DNA of 43,134 bases from Lachnospiraceae bacterium (GTDB lineage Bacteria; Bacillota; Clostridia; Lachnospirales; Lachnospiraceae): positions 1-43,134 of the forward strand of contig JAFUPV010000015.1 of NCBI GenBank assembly GCA_017472605.1. Reading direction: 5' to 3'. The notes below the pieces were generated by a model. It searched no databases, was not told where the DNA came from, and saw nothing but the letters and a program-made list of their open reading frames with translations. A program made the translations under genes and the position numbers. Position 1 is the stretch's first letter, and every line of letters starts with the position of its first letter. Positions 7,663 to 16,018 of the stretch are shown in pieces.

Positions 7663-9849
7663 TTACTTTGCCGGAACAATGTCTTTCTGCTGTTTCAGAA
7701 CTTCCTTCAGAAGCGTCTTCGCCTGCTCAACAGTCGTATCCTTCAGCTGCGCACCGGCCACACTGAGATGACCGCCGCCGCCCAGCTTCTCCATGATCAC
7801 CTGAACGTTCAGCTCGTCGATGGAGCGGGCGCTGATGTAAATCTGATGGTCATAGTCCGTCAGAACAAAGGACGCCTTGATGTTCTGGATTCCAAGCAGC
7901 TCGTTGGCCGCCTGAGCCGCGATCACAGTCGGACTCTGAGTCATGGCTGCCGGGCATACGCTGATCGCATAGCATCCCATGAACACTTCCATGCTTCGCA
8001 CAACCTCAGCCTTTGCCTTATAGTCTGACATGTCGTCGCGGAACAGCTTGCGGACTCTGGTGACATCGGCTCCGTTTCTGCGGAGGAACGCTGCCGCTTC
8101 AAAGGTTCGCACGCCTGTTTTATTCATAAAGTTGTTGGTATCTACAACAATACCTGCATAGAGCGCTTCTGAGTCTGTGGGTTTTAAGCGGATATCCTCA
8201 TCATAGTACTGGAGAATTTCCGAAACCATCTCAGAGGCGGAGGACGCATAGGGCTCCACATAGGACAGCACCGTGTTTTCGATGTAATCCTTTGTCTGGC
8301 GATGGTGGTCGATGACGACTACATTTCTTGCCAGATTGACCAGACCCGGACACTCGGAATAGCTTGCGCGGTTATTGTCCACAACAACAAGAAGGGTTCC
8401 GTGGTGGATCTTTCCAAATGCCGCACTGTTGTTAATGAACAGATCCGGTTCATAGTCCGGATTGTTTTTAAACCGCTCGATCAGCGGCTTGATGTTATTG
8501 GACACCGTGTCGAGAACGATGTGAGCGCGTTTTCTGGAAAAGACTGCCGCGCGATAGATTCCGGCTGCCGCACCGATACAGTCCGCGTCACTGATGTGAT
8601 GGCCCATGATCAGCACATCGTCTGCTGACTCAATCAGCTCACGAAGCGCCTGCGCCTTCACTCTTGCCTTTACACGGGTATTCTTTCCCTGGTTTTCCGC
8701 CTTGCCGCCATAGTAGGTGATGTTGTCCTTATTTTTCAAAACAACCTGATCGCCGCCGCGGCCAAGTGCCATGTCAATCGCCGCTCTCGCATATTCATAG
8801 TCCTTCGTATAGCTGCCGCCATTGACACCAAGGCCCATGCTGATGGTAACAGCGGTGGTGTTGCCGATGTTTACTTTCTTTACATCCTCGATCAGCGAGA
8901 AGTGATTTTCCTGCATTTCCAGAAGATGCTTATAGGTAAAAATCGCAAAATACTTATCATTTTCCAGGCGCTGGATGACGCCCTGGTAGCTGTTAATGTA
9001 CTTGTTGATCTGACGGTCAATCAGCGCAATCAGAAGTGTCTTTCGAACCTCCTCGATGCTGTCCAGCGCTTCATCGTAGTTATCCAGATAGATCAGGGCT
9101 GTTACCAGCTTTTCATCTTCGATCTGCTGTTTGCATGCCAGCATCTCCGTCTCATCGTAGAGATACACGGCGTACATCTGCGGGGACAGACTTTCATGCT
9201 CACCGGTATCCAGTACACTGGTCACAATGTCCTGCAGGGCAACTCCTTTGATCGTTACCTGATATTTTCTGTCCTGATAGGAGCTGTGGATCACCATCGG
9301 CTCTCCGTTTTTCGGATATTTCCGGTGAATATCCGGAAACAGCGACGTCAGATTCCTGTGGCCGCGGATCTCCGTCTTTGCGATTTCCTTAAATGCGGAA
9401 TTCATCCAGATCAGATAGCCCTTTTCATCCGTAACCGCATAGGGCACGTTCATTTCCTGCAGCAGCTGCTTCTGGATCTGGGCATAGCCGGCGCCGAAGG
9501 TAACCATGTCACTGCTGACACGGCGATAGTAGTACAGAGTCAAGCCGACCAGAATCAGAACGATCACGATGCAGATCACACTGGCAATTCCGCCTGCCAC
9601 CCAGTCAACAGCCGTGATGGCAGCACACAGAACCAGAAGGCCAATGCTGACCCAGATGGGCCAGTTCATGTAGGCACTGAGGCTTCCGCGGGCACGTTTT
9701 TCATATTCCCGGCGTTCTGCCCCTTTCTTTTTCCGCAGCGCCTTCTGCTCCGCCTCCGGAACGGACTGGTTCACCGGCTCCGGATGCAGGGAAGCTTCCG
9801 CCTGCTTTTCTTCTTTATTTTCATTTACTTCCGAAATATCTTTATTCAT
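7663..9849 (-). CDS. gdpP: Cyclic-di-AMP phosphodiesterase GdpP
   Basis: 728 residues from the ATG at 9849, placed after GGGAG; an upstream in-frame start at 9942 lacks support. After a charged N-terminal tail come two membrane helices (around residues 65-115), a degenerate PAS domain ([17 protein letters not shown]), a degenerate GGDEF domain, and the DHH/DHHA1 phosphodiesterase. The DHH part shows [14 protein letters not shown] and VVVIDHHRQ; the DHHA1 part shows [13 protein letters not shown]. The enzyme hydrolyses c-di-AMP to pApA at the membrane and so affects potassium and osmotic balance, wall stress and beta-lactam tolerance in Firmicutes. It opens the operon with rplI and dnaB and has its own promoter at 9952-9980. 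Confidence 0.95.
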   Translation of the reverse strand: MNKDISEVNENKEEKQAEASLHPEPVNQSVPEAEQKALRKKKGAERREYEKRARGSLSAYMNWPIWVSIGLLVLCAAITAVDWVAGGIASVICIVIVLILVGLTLYYYRRVSSDMVTFGAGYAQIQKQLLQEMNVPYAVTDEKGYLIWMNSAFKEIAKTEIRGHRNLTSLFPDIHRKYPKNGEPMVIHSSYQDRKYQVTIKGVALQDIVTSVLDTGEHESLSPQMYAVYLYDETEMLACKQQIEDEKLVTALIYLDNYDEALDSIEEVRKTLLIALIDRQINKYINSYQGVIQRLENDKYFAIFTYKHLLEMQENHFSLIEDVKKVNIGNTTAVTISMGLGVNGGSYTKDYEYARAAIDMALGRGGDQVVLKNKDNITYYGGKAENQGKNTRVKARVKAQALRELIESADDVLIMGHHISDADCIGAAAGIYRAAVFSRKRAHIVLDTVSNNIKPLIERFKNNPDYEPDLFINNSAAFGKIHHGTLLVVVDNNRASYSECPGLVNLARNVVVIDHHRQTKDYIENTVLSYVEPYASSASEMVSEILQYYDEDIRLKPTDSEALYAGIVVDTNNFMNKTGVRTFEAAAFLRRNGADVTRVRKLFRDDMSDYKAKAEVVRSMEVFMGCYAISVCPAAMTQSPTVIAAQAANELLGIQNIKASFVLTDYDHQIYISARSIDELNVQVIMEKLGGGGHLSVAGAQLKDTTVEQAKTLLKEVLKQQKDIVPAK

Positions 9850-9951
9850 TGACATCTCTCCCTGTTTATCCATGCATGCCGAACGAAACGCTCTGCATGC
9901 CGAAAACTGACTCCCTTTATGGGAATTACAGAATATCCCCATAATACGTTC

Positions 9952-9980
9952 AGTATACCAAAAGAGACGCAGCTTTTCAA
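9952..9980 (-). promoter_or_regulatory. Sigma-A promoter of gdpP-rplI-dnaB
   Basis: On the minus strand TTGAAA (9975-9980) and TATACT (9952-9957) with a 17-bp spacer, about 100 bp upstream of the gdpP start. The leader between contains two direct copies of TTCGGCATGCA 21 bp apart (9873-9883 and 9894-9904). Confidence 0.75.
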
Positions 9981-10000
9981 GCTAAGGTTTTTTTTAACAA

Positions 10001-10042
10001 TGTTTCCGTCACTGGTACGTCCGCCCGGACGTATCAAGAACA
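10001..10042 (+). repeat. Single copy of the dispersed hairpin element
   Basis: From GTCACTGG onward this matches the 31150 copy at nearly every position, with mostly C/T transitions, ending in GGACGTATCAAGAACA. In this copy the downstream part forms a perfect hairpin, TACGTCCG / CGGACGTA (10016-10033). It lies between the rpsR terminator and the gdpP promoter. Confidence 0.75.
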
Positions 10043-10083
10043 AAAAAACTGCCTGACCAGACGTTTCCGCCAGCCAGACAGTT
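10042..10083 (-). terminator. Intrinsic terminator of rpsF-ssb-rpsR
   Basis: On the minus strand the stem AACTGTCTG / CAGGCAGTT is followed directly by a run of T residues, 20 bp after the rpsR stop codon. Confidence 0.85.
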
Positions 10084-10102
10084 CATCATTCAACGTTGGA
10101 AA

Positions 10103-10366
10103 TTAATCAACGGTGTACGGCATCAGAGCGATGTGACGAGCTCTCTTGATAGCTACAGTCAGTGCTCTCTGGTGCTTTGCACAGGTTCCGGTGATTCTTC
10201 TCGGAAGGATCTTTCCTCTCTCGGAAACATACTTCTTCAGCAGTGCAACGTTCTTGTAATCGATTGTTCCGTTGTTCTCTCCACAGAATACGCAAACTTT
10301 CTTTCTTCTGCGCGGTACTCTTCTCTTCTGGGAGGAATCCGGTCTCTCTGTCTTATTGTAAGCCAT
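10103..10366 (-). CDS. rpsR: 30S ribosomal protein S18
   Basis: 87 residues from the ATG at 10366, which follows AAAGGAG; the frame extends upstream but the family starts at [10 protein letters not shown] basic N-terminus ([14 protein letters not shown]) is followed by the core [19 protein letters not shown] and TGTCAKHQR. The CxxC and the later Cys resemble the zinc-binding form of S18. S18 pairs with S6 on the platform of the small subunit, which fits its place in the rpsF-ssb-rpsR operon, about 70 bp after ssb. Confidence 0.97.
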   Translation of the reverse strand: MAYNKTERPDSSQKRRVPRRRKKVCVFCGENNGTIDYKNVALLKKYVSERGKILPRRITGTCAKHQRALTVAIKRARHIALMPYTVD

Positions 10367-10435
10367 GTTCTTCTCTCCTTTACTACCTGTCCACCGGGCA
10401 ATGGTTCCTGCCGCGGTTCTCTGTCTTATCAAACT

Positions 10436-10903
10436 TTAGTTAAACGGAAGACCCTCGTCATCGACACCGTCCGGGATGTTGATAAAGCCCGGAGCAACTG
10501 CCTCTGCCGGAGCAGGTCTTGATGCAGATGAAGACGGTGCACGCCATCCGCCGGCATTTCCACTGTTCTCACTGCTTGCTTTGCTCTCTGCGAACTCCTG
10601 GTCCTCTACGATCACGTCGGTCGTATAAACCTTCTGTCCGTCTCTGTTTGTGTAGCTTCCGGTCTGGATTCGTCCGGTTACCAGCATCTTGGTTCCCTGA
10701 CGAAGATACTTCTCAGCGAACTCGGCTGCGCGGTCGAAGGCTACACACTGAATAAAGTCTGCTGTTGACTCGTTGTTTCCGCTCTGGCGTCCTCTTCTGT
10801 CTACAGCCAGGGTATATCTGGCAATCGCCATCTGACGTTCTCCCTGAGAATAGCGAACCTCCGGGTCTCTTGTCAGTCTTCCCATCAAAATAACTTTATT
10901 CAT
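10436..10903 (-). CDS. ssb: Single-stranded DNA-binding protein
   Basis: 155 residues. The N-terminal OB-fold spans about residues 1-105 and starts MNKVILMGRLTRDPEVRYS, with FIQCVAFDRAAEFAEKYL and the typical VTGRIQTGSYTNRDG. A Gly/Ser/Pro-rich linker leads to the acidic tail DDEGLPFN, which has one residue after the usual final Pro-Phe. The tail recruits replication and repair partners. GAGAGG precedes the ATG, and the gene lies 18 bp after rpsF as in most Firmicutes. Confidence 0.97.
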   Translation of the reverse strand: MNKVILMGRLTRDPEVRYSQGERQMAIARYTLAVDRRGRQSGNNESTADFIQCVAFDRAAEFAEKYLRQGTKMLVTGRIQTGSYTNRDGQKVYTTDVIVEDQEFAESKASSENSGNAGGWRAPSSSASRPAPAEAVAPGFINIPDGVDDEGLPFN

Positions 10904-10921
10904 TCCAATTACCTCTCTTTT

Positions 10922-11209
10922 TTAAGCTTCCTGCTTAACGCAAAGATATCTGACTACAGGCTCCATGATGCGAACATGACGCTCAACCTCGTTCGGACAC
11001 TCAGAGTCACTCTCAAACTGAATGAAATAGTAGTAAGCTTCCTTCATCTTCTGAATCTCGTAAGCCAGTCTCTTCTTACCCCAGTCATCTACGTTGTTTA
11101 CAGTACCGTTGTAACGGGTAATGTAGTTCTTTACCTTCTCGATGGCAGCGGTTCTCTCTTCTTCCTCAAGCTTAGCGCTGATTACGACAACTAACTCGTA
11201 CTTGTTCAT
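10922..11209 (-). CDS. rpsF: 30S ribosomal protein S6
   Basis: 95 residues, full length for S6. It starts MNKYELVVVISAKLEEEER and has the conserved WGKKRLAYEI, YYYFIQFES and ERHVRIMEPVVRYLCV segments. S6 binds S18 on the small subunit. The ATG has AAGGAGGT 7 nt upstream. It is the first gene of rpsF-ssb-rpsR with a promoter at 11285-11313 and a leader of about 70 nt. In Firmicutes this leader can bind S6-S18 for feedback control; a small hairpin GCTCG/CGAGT is visible but I cannot confirm that motif. Confidence 0.97.
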   Translation of the reverse strand: MNKYELVVVISAKLEEEERTAAIEKVKNYITRYNGTVNNVDDWGKKRLAYEIQKMKEAYYYFIQFESDSECPNEVERHVRIMEPVVRYLCVKQEA

Positions 11210-11284
11210 CTTTCTACCTCCTTATGGTCTCTGGCCACTCGTCTGTGCGAGCAGCAAGGATATGATAATACATCACAATTCCCA

Positions 11285-11313
11285 ATTTTACCATAAGCGT
11301 GTCCGTTTGGCAA
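11285..11313 (-). promoter_or_regulatory. Sigma-A promoter of rpsF-ssb-rpsR
   Basis: On the minus strand TTGCCA (11308-11313) and TAAAAT (11285-11290) with a 17-bp spacer, 75 bp upstream of the rpsF ATG. Confidence 0.75.
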
Positions 11314-11339
11314 GCACTTTTTTCAATTATTTTGCAGGA

Positions 11340-11378
11340 AAAATGGCGGCAGATCCTTTTGGACGCTGCCGCCATTTT
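11340..11378 (-). terminator. Intrinsic terminator after the decayed gene region
   Basis: A 13-bp stem, AAAATGGCGGCAG / CTGCCGCCATTTT, with flanking T-runs on the minus strand, 9 bp past the last open frame of the decayed region. It separates that region from the rpsF promoter. Confidence 0.85.
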
Positions 11379-11387
11379 CCTTTCCGG

Positions 11388-12768
11388 TTATTCCGAAATT
11401 TCCCGCTTAAACCGATATGTTTTTCCGCTCCAGTCATCATTGTAGAATCTGGAATCCGGTTCCACCGGCTCCCACTTCGCAATACTCTCCGTTTCGGATT
11501 TCCGATAGATCCGACATTCATTCGCATCAAAATTCATTTGCATGTCCTTTAAGGAATCGCTCGCCGGATACGATTCACGGATCACTCCGATATACTCACA
11601 CTGTGCAAGTTCTTCGTCGGAAACCTCATCTCCCTTTGGGCGAATAATCGTTATATAAAGATCCGCGGATGCTGCTGAATCAGTTCTTTTGCTTCCTGTC
11701 ATCGGATATTTCATCGAAACAGTCAAAATCTAATTTCTCCACCGCCCGATACATTTGACCGTCTATCGCAAGCAGTTCCGGTGTATAACAGACAATCTCT
11801 CCTGTACAGTCTCCATCCGCATCGTACAGGTTCAAGCGAATCCATGCACCATACTCCCTGTATGAATCATTCCGCCTTATGTATCCAGTCTGAGCAAAAA
11901 CATTCATCACAAGTTCGTATGTCTGAGAATGTTCTGTCTGATCAATCAAACATTTTTTCGTTATCTGACTGCCCTGAATCCATTCCAGGCAGCAGCTTTC
12001 ACTCTGCCGGAATCGATTTTGTATCTCCTCCGCTGAAATGGAAGGAATCTCCATCCATTCCTCCAGCACAGGAAGAACGGTCTGCGCCGAACCATCATAC
12101 ACAAGAACCGGATGATCTCCTCTTTGTTTATCCAGATTGATTTCTTCAAAAATGCTCCAGTGGAACCGCGGGAATCCGGAAGCTTCCAGTTGTGTATACC
12201 AATCGGTTATCAGGACATCCTGCGAATATCGAATCCGGGACATCACTGTATCACTCATGTACACATTTTCTTCCCCGTTCCATGTCTCTGCCAATTGCTT
12301 CTCAATCTCTTCGCATCCGTTCTTCCCGATCAGTTCCCTTGTCAATCACAGAGCTGAAAAAAGAAAGGGAATCTAACTGGCTGCATAGCTGAAGTTCATC
12401 CATGTTATAGGCGCAGCCGAATGGCAGCTGACTGATATCGACATTCTGCTCTTCATAGGAAGAAACGTTTCTGCTCCAAATACCAGCTCCAGATTCCTCT
12501 CAATCGCCTGCATCACCAGTTGGGGACTGTTCTGATACCAGTGAATGATTTCTGCTTCCTCCGCATTCTCATCACAGGGAAAATGGATCGGCAATCAAAA
12601 TTCCACGTTCTGGTCAATTTCACATTCATTTAGCAGTTGTAAATACTGATAAATCTGATTCTTCCATTCGTCATTAAGGAGATTCTCTTCTGCCAGAGCA
12701 GCGTTTGTGCCAATCAACTGGAGGAAAATGAGAAGTCCAATCCAGCTTTTTTTTAATGCTTTTATCAT
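11388..12768 (-). pseudogene. Decayed gene(s) for a secreted protein, broken by stop and frameshifts
   Basis: Protein-like sequence continues along the minus strand but changes frame. It starts with an ATG at 12768 and a clear signal peptide (KKSWIGLLIFLQLIG, then NAALA), and stops at TGA 12595-12597. The same frame resumes at once and runs to 12373 (AEEAEIIHWYQNSPQLVMQA). A second frame, containing YEEQNVDISQLPFGCAYNMD, overlaps its end. A third frame is open 12345-11680 (221 codons; DVLITDWYTQLEASGFPRF) and a fourth 11726-11388 (DLYITIIRPKGDEVSDEEL). The pieces read as one or two exported proteins of unknown family with at least one in-frame stop and two or three frameshifts. The 221-codon and 112-codon frames could still be translated. 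A terminator follows at 11340. Confidence 0.6.
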
Positions 12769-13204
12769 TTACCACCTTTTTCTCTTCTGCCAACTGTATA
12801 AATACTTCATTTTTCCATCGTATACGCATACCTGATACAGTCTAACAGCCAATCAACATTATATTCACGTTCCTGTCCATTGGAATCACCTCCATCATGG
12901 CAACCGTCCTTTATTCTCCTAACTATAGAATATCACATATATATCATTTGTCAATAATAATTCATCCAGAACACTTACAAATACCAAAATTCAACACCTA
13001 AAATACATAAAATCAGCCAATTTCCAAAGTAGATACACAGCAGAACTTTTTACGAATTCCTTCTTTCCTCTTGAACTTCCCTCCGATTTCCGCTATACTC
13101 TATCATATTATCAGCCGCAGAAACACCGGATTCTGTCAATCCGATTTCTGCTCACCCGATTTTGATTCGAACGGTTTCATCCCTATTCGTTCCGGAGGTA
13201 CACT
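12769..13204. other. AT-rich intergenic region with a coding remnant and the DUF951 promoter
   Basis: The left part (about 12800-12930, minus strand) still reads as protein in one frame, containing GCHDGGDSNGQEREYNVD and ending in TMEK before a stop. It has no supported start, so it looks like another fragment of the decayed locus. Around 12930-13020 the DNA is plain AT-rich sequence with nothing recognisable. The right end carries the plus-strand promoter at 13071-13099 and the DUF951 ribosome binding site. Confidence 0.5.
13071..13099 (+). promoter_or_regulatory. Sigma-A promoter of the DUF951 gene
   Basis: TTGAAC (13071-13076) and TATACT (13094-13099) with a 17-bp spacer, about 105 bp upstream of the ATG. 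Confidence 0.75.
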
Positions 13205-13390
13205 ATGAATTTCACTTACGAAGTCGGTGACATCGTCACCTTAAAAAAGCCCCATCCCTGCAAAAGTCATGACTGGGAAATTCTCCGTGTCGGCATGGAT
13301 TTCCGTCTCCGCTGCATGGGCTGCAGCCATCAGGTCATGGTCCCGAGAAAACTGGTTGAAAAAAGTACAAAAGGAGTGCGTAAGCCGTGA
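13205..13390 (+). CDS. DUF951 domain-containing protein (YyzM-like)
   Basis: 61 residues. The pattern VGDIVTLKKPHPCKSHDWEILRVGMDFRLRC followed by MGCSHQVMVPR is characteristic of DUF951, a small conserved protein found across Firmicutes, often near ribosomal, ychF or parB genes. The paired Cys residues (CMGC plus an earlier Cys) suggest a small metal-binding or nucleic-acid-binding fold, but the function is unknown. GGAGG lies 8 nt before the ATG. It is a single-gene unit with its own promoter and a terminator that overlaps its last codons. Confidence 0.88.
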   Translation: MNFTYEVGDIVTLKKPHPCKSHDWEILRVGMDFRLRCMGCSHQVMVPRKLVEKSTKGVRKP

Positions 13391-13407
13391 ACTTACGCAC
13401 TCCTTTT
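13369..13407 (+). terminator. Intrinsic terminator containing the DUF951 stop codon
   Basis: A perfect 16-bp stem, AAAAGGAGTGCGTAAG / CTTACGCACTCCTTTT, with the loop CCGTGAA. The TGA stop codon of the gene is in the loop, so the last five codons form the left arm. Confidence 0.88.
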
Positions 13408-13460
13408 CCTGCGCGGGCGCCGCGACAGCGGGCAAAACCCGCGCAACGTGTGTTTCTCAT

Positions 13461-13507
13461 TGTTTATCCCTTCCGGCGAACGTGCAGTGACGCGTTTGGT
13501 CAGATCG
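13461..13507 (-). repeat. Single copy of the dispersed hairpin element (minus orientation)
   Basis: Read on the minus strand it runs ACCAAACGCGTCACTGCACG, then TTCGCCGGAAGGGATAAACAA, matching the family core and tail with one base missing after CACTG. It overlaps the last codons of the sirtuin gene. Confidence 0.7.
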
Positions 13508-14237
13508 TTCCGATGTCCTCACAGGCTGCTTCCAGCACTCCGCCAATCGATTCCCGGATTACCAGATCTGCCATGCCGTCCCGCGGTGTTGCGTCCCGGT
13601 TGATCAGAACCAGCTTTTTTCCACGGTAGTAGTCGATCAGACCAGCTGCCGGGTAGACGGTCAGCGACGTTCCGCCGACGATAAGAAGATCCGCGTTTCG
13701 GATGTGTGCGATGGAATTCTGCAGGATTTCGGAATCCAGTCCTTCTTCGTAAAGAACTACATCGGGCTTAATCCGGCCGCCGCAGCTGCATTTGGGAATG
13801 CCGGAAGAATTCAGAATTGCTTCCAGCCCGTAAAACGCGCCGCATTCCTCGCAGTAATTGCGCAGGACGCTGCCATGAAGCTCATAGACCGCCCTGCTTC
13901 CCGCCAGCTGATGAAGTCCGTCAATGTTCTGAGTCACTACTGCCTTCAGCTTTCCTGCCTGCTCCAGCTTTGCCAGGGCAAGATGGGCTTTGTTTTGCTT
14001 TGCGCCGGGGAACAGCATCTTGTTTCGGTAAAACCGGAAAAATTCCTCCGGACGCCGGCGATAGAAGGTGTGGCTCAGAATGGTTTCCGGCGGATAGTCG
14101 TATTCCTGATTATACAGGCCGTCTGTGCTCCGAAAGTCCGGAATGCTGCTTTCGGTTGACACACCGGCACCGCCAAAGAAAACGATCCGGCTGCTTTCCT
14201 GCACCCATTGTTTCAGTTTCATTACTTCTTCCGTCAT
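13500..14237 (-). CDS. NAD-dependent protein deacylase of the SIR2 family
   Basis: 245 residues, typical of a bacterial sirtuin. The NAD-binding Rossmann fold shows GGAGVSTESSIPDFRS near residue 22, TQNIDGLHQLAGS near 108 with the catalytic His in LHGS soon after, and GGTSLTVYPAAGL near 197. A small zinc module has CEECG and CSCGG. The enzyme removes acyl groups from lysines using NAD and makes nicotinamide. The neighbouring pncC gene acts on nicotinamide nucleotide, but it is 11 kb away and no link is implied. AGGGGG precedes the ATG, and a candidate 39-codon ORF ends 1 nt before it. Confidence 0.95.
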   Translation of the reverse strand: MTEEVMKLKQWVQESSRIVFFGGAGVSTESSIPDFRSTDGLYNQEYDYPPETILSHTFYRRRPEEFFRFYRNKMLFPGAKQNKAHLALAKLEQAGKLKAVVTQNIDGLHQLAGSRAVYELHGSVLRNYCEECGAFYGLEAILNSSGIPKCSCGGRIKPDVVLYEEGLDSEILQNSIAHIRNADLLIVGGTSLTVYPAAGLIDYYRGKKLVLINRDATPRDGMADLVIRESIGGVLEAACEDIGTI

Positions 14238-14238
14238 G

Positions 14239-14358
14239 TCAGTTCCCCCTTCTTATCAATCCTTCAAATGCAGCGCAGGCCGCACATCCTCTGGCAACAA
14301 CGATCCGGATGTACAGCCTGTTATGTTCTGTCGGAATCATCGTTCCATGATCCGGCAT
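14239..14358 (-). CDS. Candidate 39-residue ORF between the S1 and sirtuin genes
   Basis: An open frame of 39 codons starts at ATG 14358, 11 bp after the S1-domain gene, and its TGA ends 1 nt before the sirtuin ATG. The product contains EHNRLYIRIVVARGCAACAA and is basic at the end (IRRGN), with a CxxC pair. The sirtuin ribosome binding site lies in its last codons, so translation could be coupled. The ORF's own site is weak (GAAAGAGAAC). I do not recognise a family; it may simply be non-coding spacer. Confidence 0.35.
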   Translation of the reverse strand: MPDHGTMIPTEHNRLYIRIVVARGCAACAAFEGLIRRGN

Positions 14359-14369
14359 GTTCTCTTTCG

Positions 14370-15311
14370 TTAATTCAGCTTGAACCCTTTTAACAAAGCG
14401 CCAAGACCGGTCGCAATCACCGTATCGTCCTTATACTCCGGAACGTCCTCGTCAACCTCATTGCTGGTTACCTCAGCCGCTTCCTTCATGCTCAGGCTGA
14501 TCTTGTTGTCGGCAATCTTGGTAATCTTTACCTTGATCACATCGCCTTCCTTCAGTACCTGGCTCGGATGCTTTAAGCGCTTGTCGCTGATCTGGGAGAT
14601 GTGGAGCAGACCGCTGATGCCGTCACCGATATCAACAAAGGCGCCATAGTCTTTCAGCTGCTCAACCTTACCCTCAACAATCGTTCCGACCGCATACTTG
14701 TTGATGCGCTTATTTTTCTCTTCCATTGCCTTCTGCTGAAGCAGTTCACGGGCAGAAACGATTACCTTCTTTTCCGCCTCATTCACCTCAGTAACAATGA
14801 AATCAATCTCCTGATTCAGGTAAGGAGTGGTATCCTCCACGTAGGTCAGAGCCAGTCTGGACGCCGGCATGAACGCGCGGATTCCCTCAACATAAACAAC
14901 GACTCCGCTCTTTACGATGCCGCCGACCTTTGCATGGTAAACCTTCTTTGTCTTTTTTGCTTCCTCCAGACGCTCCCACGCCAGCGTATCATCTGCATCC
15001 TTGCAGGACAGCAGCATGTTTCCGGCGCCGTCATCGGTCTTAATTACGGTTGCGGTGATCCTGTCACCAGGGAATACGCGCTCCGCCGCAACAAAAGTCG
15101 GGTCGTTGCTCATCTCCTCTGCCGGAATTCTTCCCGGAGCGTAGTACTCGAAATCGATGATCACATCTTTTTCGTTTACGTCAATTACCGTTCCCGTTAC
15201 AATGTCACCCGGACGGATTCTGCGGTAGGAAGCCTCCAGCAGATCCTTGTAATCTTCCATTGTCTCAACCTTTTCTTCCTGCACCTGGGCAGTGGTCTTT
15301 GTCTCTTCCAT
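14370..15311 (-). CDS. S1 RNA-binding domain protein (RpsA-like, three S1 repeats)
   Basis: 313 residues from the ATG at 15311, preceded by AAAGGAAA; a GTG six codons earlier would overlap that site. Three S1 OB-fold repeats occur at about residues 30-105 (IRPGDIVTGTVIDVNEKDV), 115-190 (KVYHAKVGGIVKSGVVVYVEG) and 200-275 (VGTIVEGKVEQLKDYGAFVDIG, GLLHISQIS). The first two are more divergent than the third. Clostridial genomes carry such short S1 proteins in place of the six-repeat S1 of E. coli; they bind mRNA and may act at the ribosome. The acidic tail and Glu-rich start are also typical. The gene lies 142 bp after the BlaI-type gene. Confidence 0.85.
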   Translation of the reverse strand: MEETKTTAQVQEEKVETMEDYKDLLEASYRRIRPGDIVTGTVIDVNEKDVIIDFEYYAPGRIPAEEMSNDPTFVAAERVFPGDRITATVIKTDDGAGNMLLSCKDADDTLAWERLEEAKKTKKVYHAKVGGIVKSGVVVYVEGIRAFMPASRLALTYVEDTTPYLNQEIDFIVTEVNEAEKKVIVSARELLQQKAMEEKNKRINKYAVGTIVEGKVEQLKDYGAFVDIGDGISGLLHISQISDKRLKHPSQVLKEGDVIKVKITKIADNKISLSMKEAAEVTSNEVDEDVPEYKDDTVIATGLGALLKGFKLN

Positions 15312-15340
15312 GGTCTGTTTCCTTTCCACTTAACTTTCAG

Positions 15341-15457
15341 CGGCTGCAGTCTGTCTGCAGCCCATTTCGATTCCGGTCACCGGGCCGGTTCTCATCTTTC
15401 ATCAGCTGCAGCCTGCCTGCAGTCCATTTCGATTCCGGTCACCGGACCGGTTCTCAT
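15341..15457 (-). repeat. Two copies of a 55-bp hairpin-rich sequence
   Basis: Copies at 15341-15395 and 15403-15457 differ at a handful of positions. Each has a small hairpin, GCTGCAG / CTGCAGC or CTGCAGT, with a 5-nt loop and then ATTCCGGTCACCGG followed by CCGGTTCTCAT. The GTCACCGG...GTTC core resembles the dispersed element but the tail differs. They fill the space between the BlaI-type and S1 genes. Confidence 0.85.
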
Positions 15458-15834
15458 TTTTCCAGTTCACGAAGCTGCTCAAGAAGAGCCGCGCTGTCCT
15501 TCTTCGGAACTTTTTTCACAGTCAGAGCCGCACTCATCAGCTCGCTGACGGATCCGCCGAACCAGAAATCAATGAACTGTCTGGTCTGCTCTTCTGTGAA
15601 TTTTTTGTTGTTGATTGCGGACGAATAGTAGAACGTGCGTCCGCTTCTTGTGCCTGTCACATATCCCTTTTCAATCAGGTGGGCAATGAATGTGCAGACA
15701 GTTGAACGTTTCCAGTCCTTCTGGTATTTCTCTTCAAGAATGTCCATGATGCGGACAAGAGAAATTGGTTCCTTTGACTCCTGGATGCAGCGAAAAACAA
15801 GCATTTCGCAATCGGTAATATCAGAAAATAGCAT
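15454..15834 (-). CDS. BlaI/MecI/CopY family transcriptional repressor
   Basis: 126 residues, the family length. An N-terminal winged helix-turn-helix begins ITDCEMLVFRCIQE and continues with WKRSTVCTFIAHLIEKGYVTGTRSGRTFYY, the recognition helix and wing. The C-terminal part (EEQTRQFIDFWFGGSVSELMSAAL) is the dimerisation segment. These repressors control beta-lactam, copper or other stress genes and are usually cleaved by a BlaR1-type sensor peptidase or released by metal. No BlaR1-like gene is next to it here, so its targets and signal are unknown. GGAGG precedes the ATG. It probably controls itself. Confidence 0.9.
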   Translation of the reverse strand: MLFSDITDCEMLVFRCIQESKEPISLVRIMDILEEKYQKDWKRSTVCTFIAHLIEKGYVTGTRSGRTFYYSSAINNKKFTEEQTRQFIDFWFGGSVSELMSAALTVKKVPKKDSAALLEQLRELEK

Positions 15835-15862
15835 ATTGTCCTCCTATCTGTAAAATCCCCCC

Positions 15863-15908
15863 GCCAAAAAACAGAACTGCGCCTCTTTTAGTGACCCCGT
15901 TTTTTGGC
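15863..15908 (-). promoter_or_regulatory. Inverted repeat in the leader of the BlaI-type gene
   Basis: The 10-bp arms GCCAAAAAAC (15863-15872) and GTTTTTTGGC (15899-15908) are 26 bp apart. On the minus strand they lie between a TTGACA-like -35 (rc of 15944-15949) and the gene. The sequence TATTAGTCTAGAATA close to the probable -10 is partly palindromic and could be a repressor operator. Confidence 0.4.
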
Positions 15909-16018
15909 TTCTTATTCTAGACTAATACATCCAAAAACGTTTGTCAATCAAAACAGACGATAAAAACCGCAGATCACAAAACTTTTAGATTTTTTACCTC
16001 CTGTTTACGGAGATATCA

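Noticed and set aside
14345-14366. Copy of the dispersed element near CCGGCATGTTCTC
   Set aside because: Only the CCGGCATGTTC segment matches; the core TCAC and the tail are missing.
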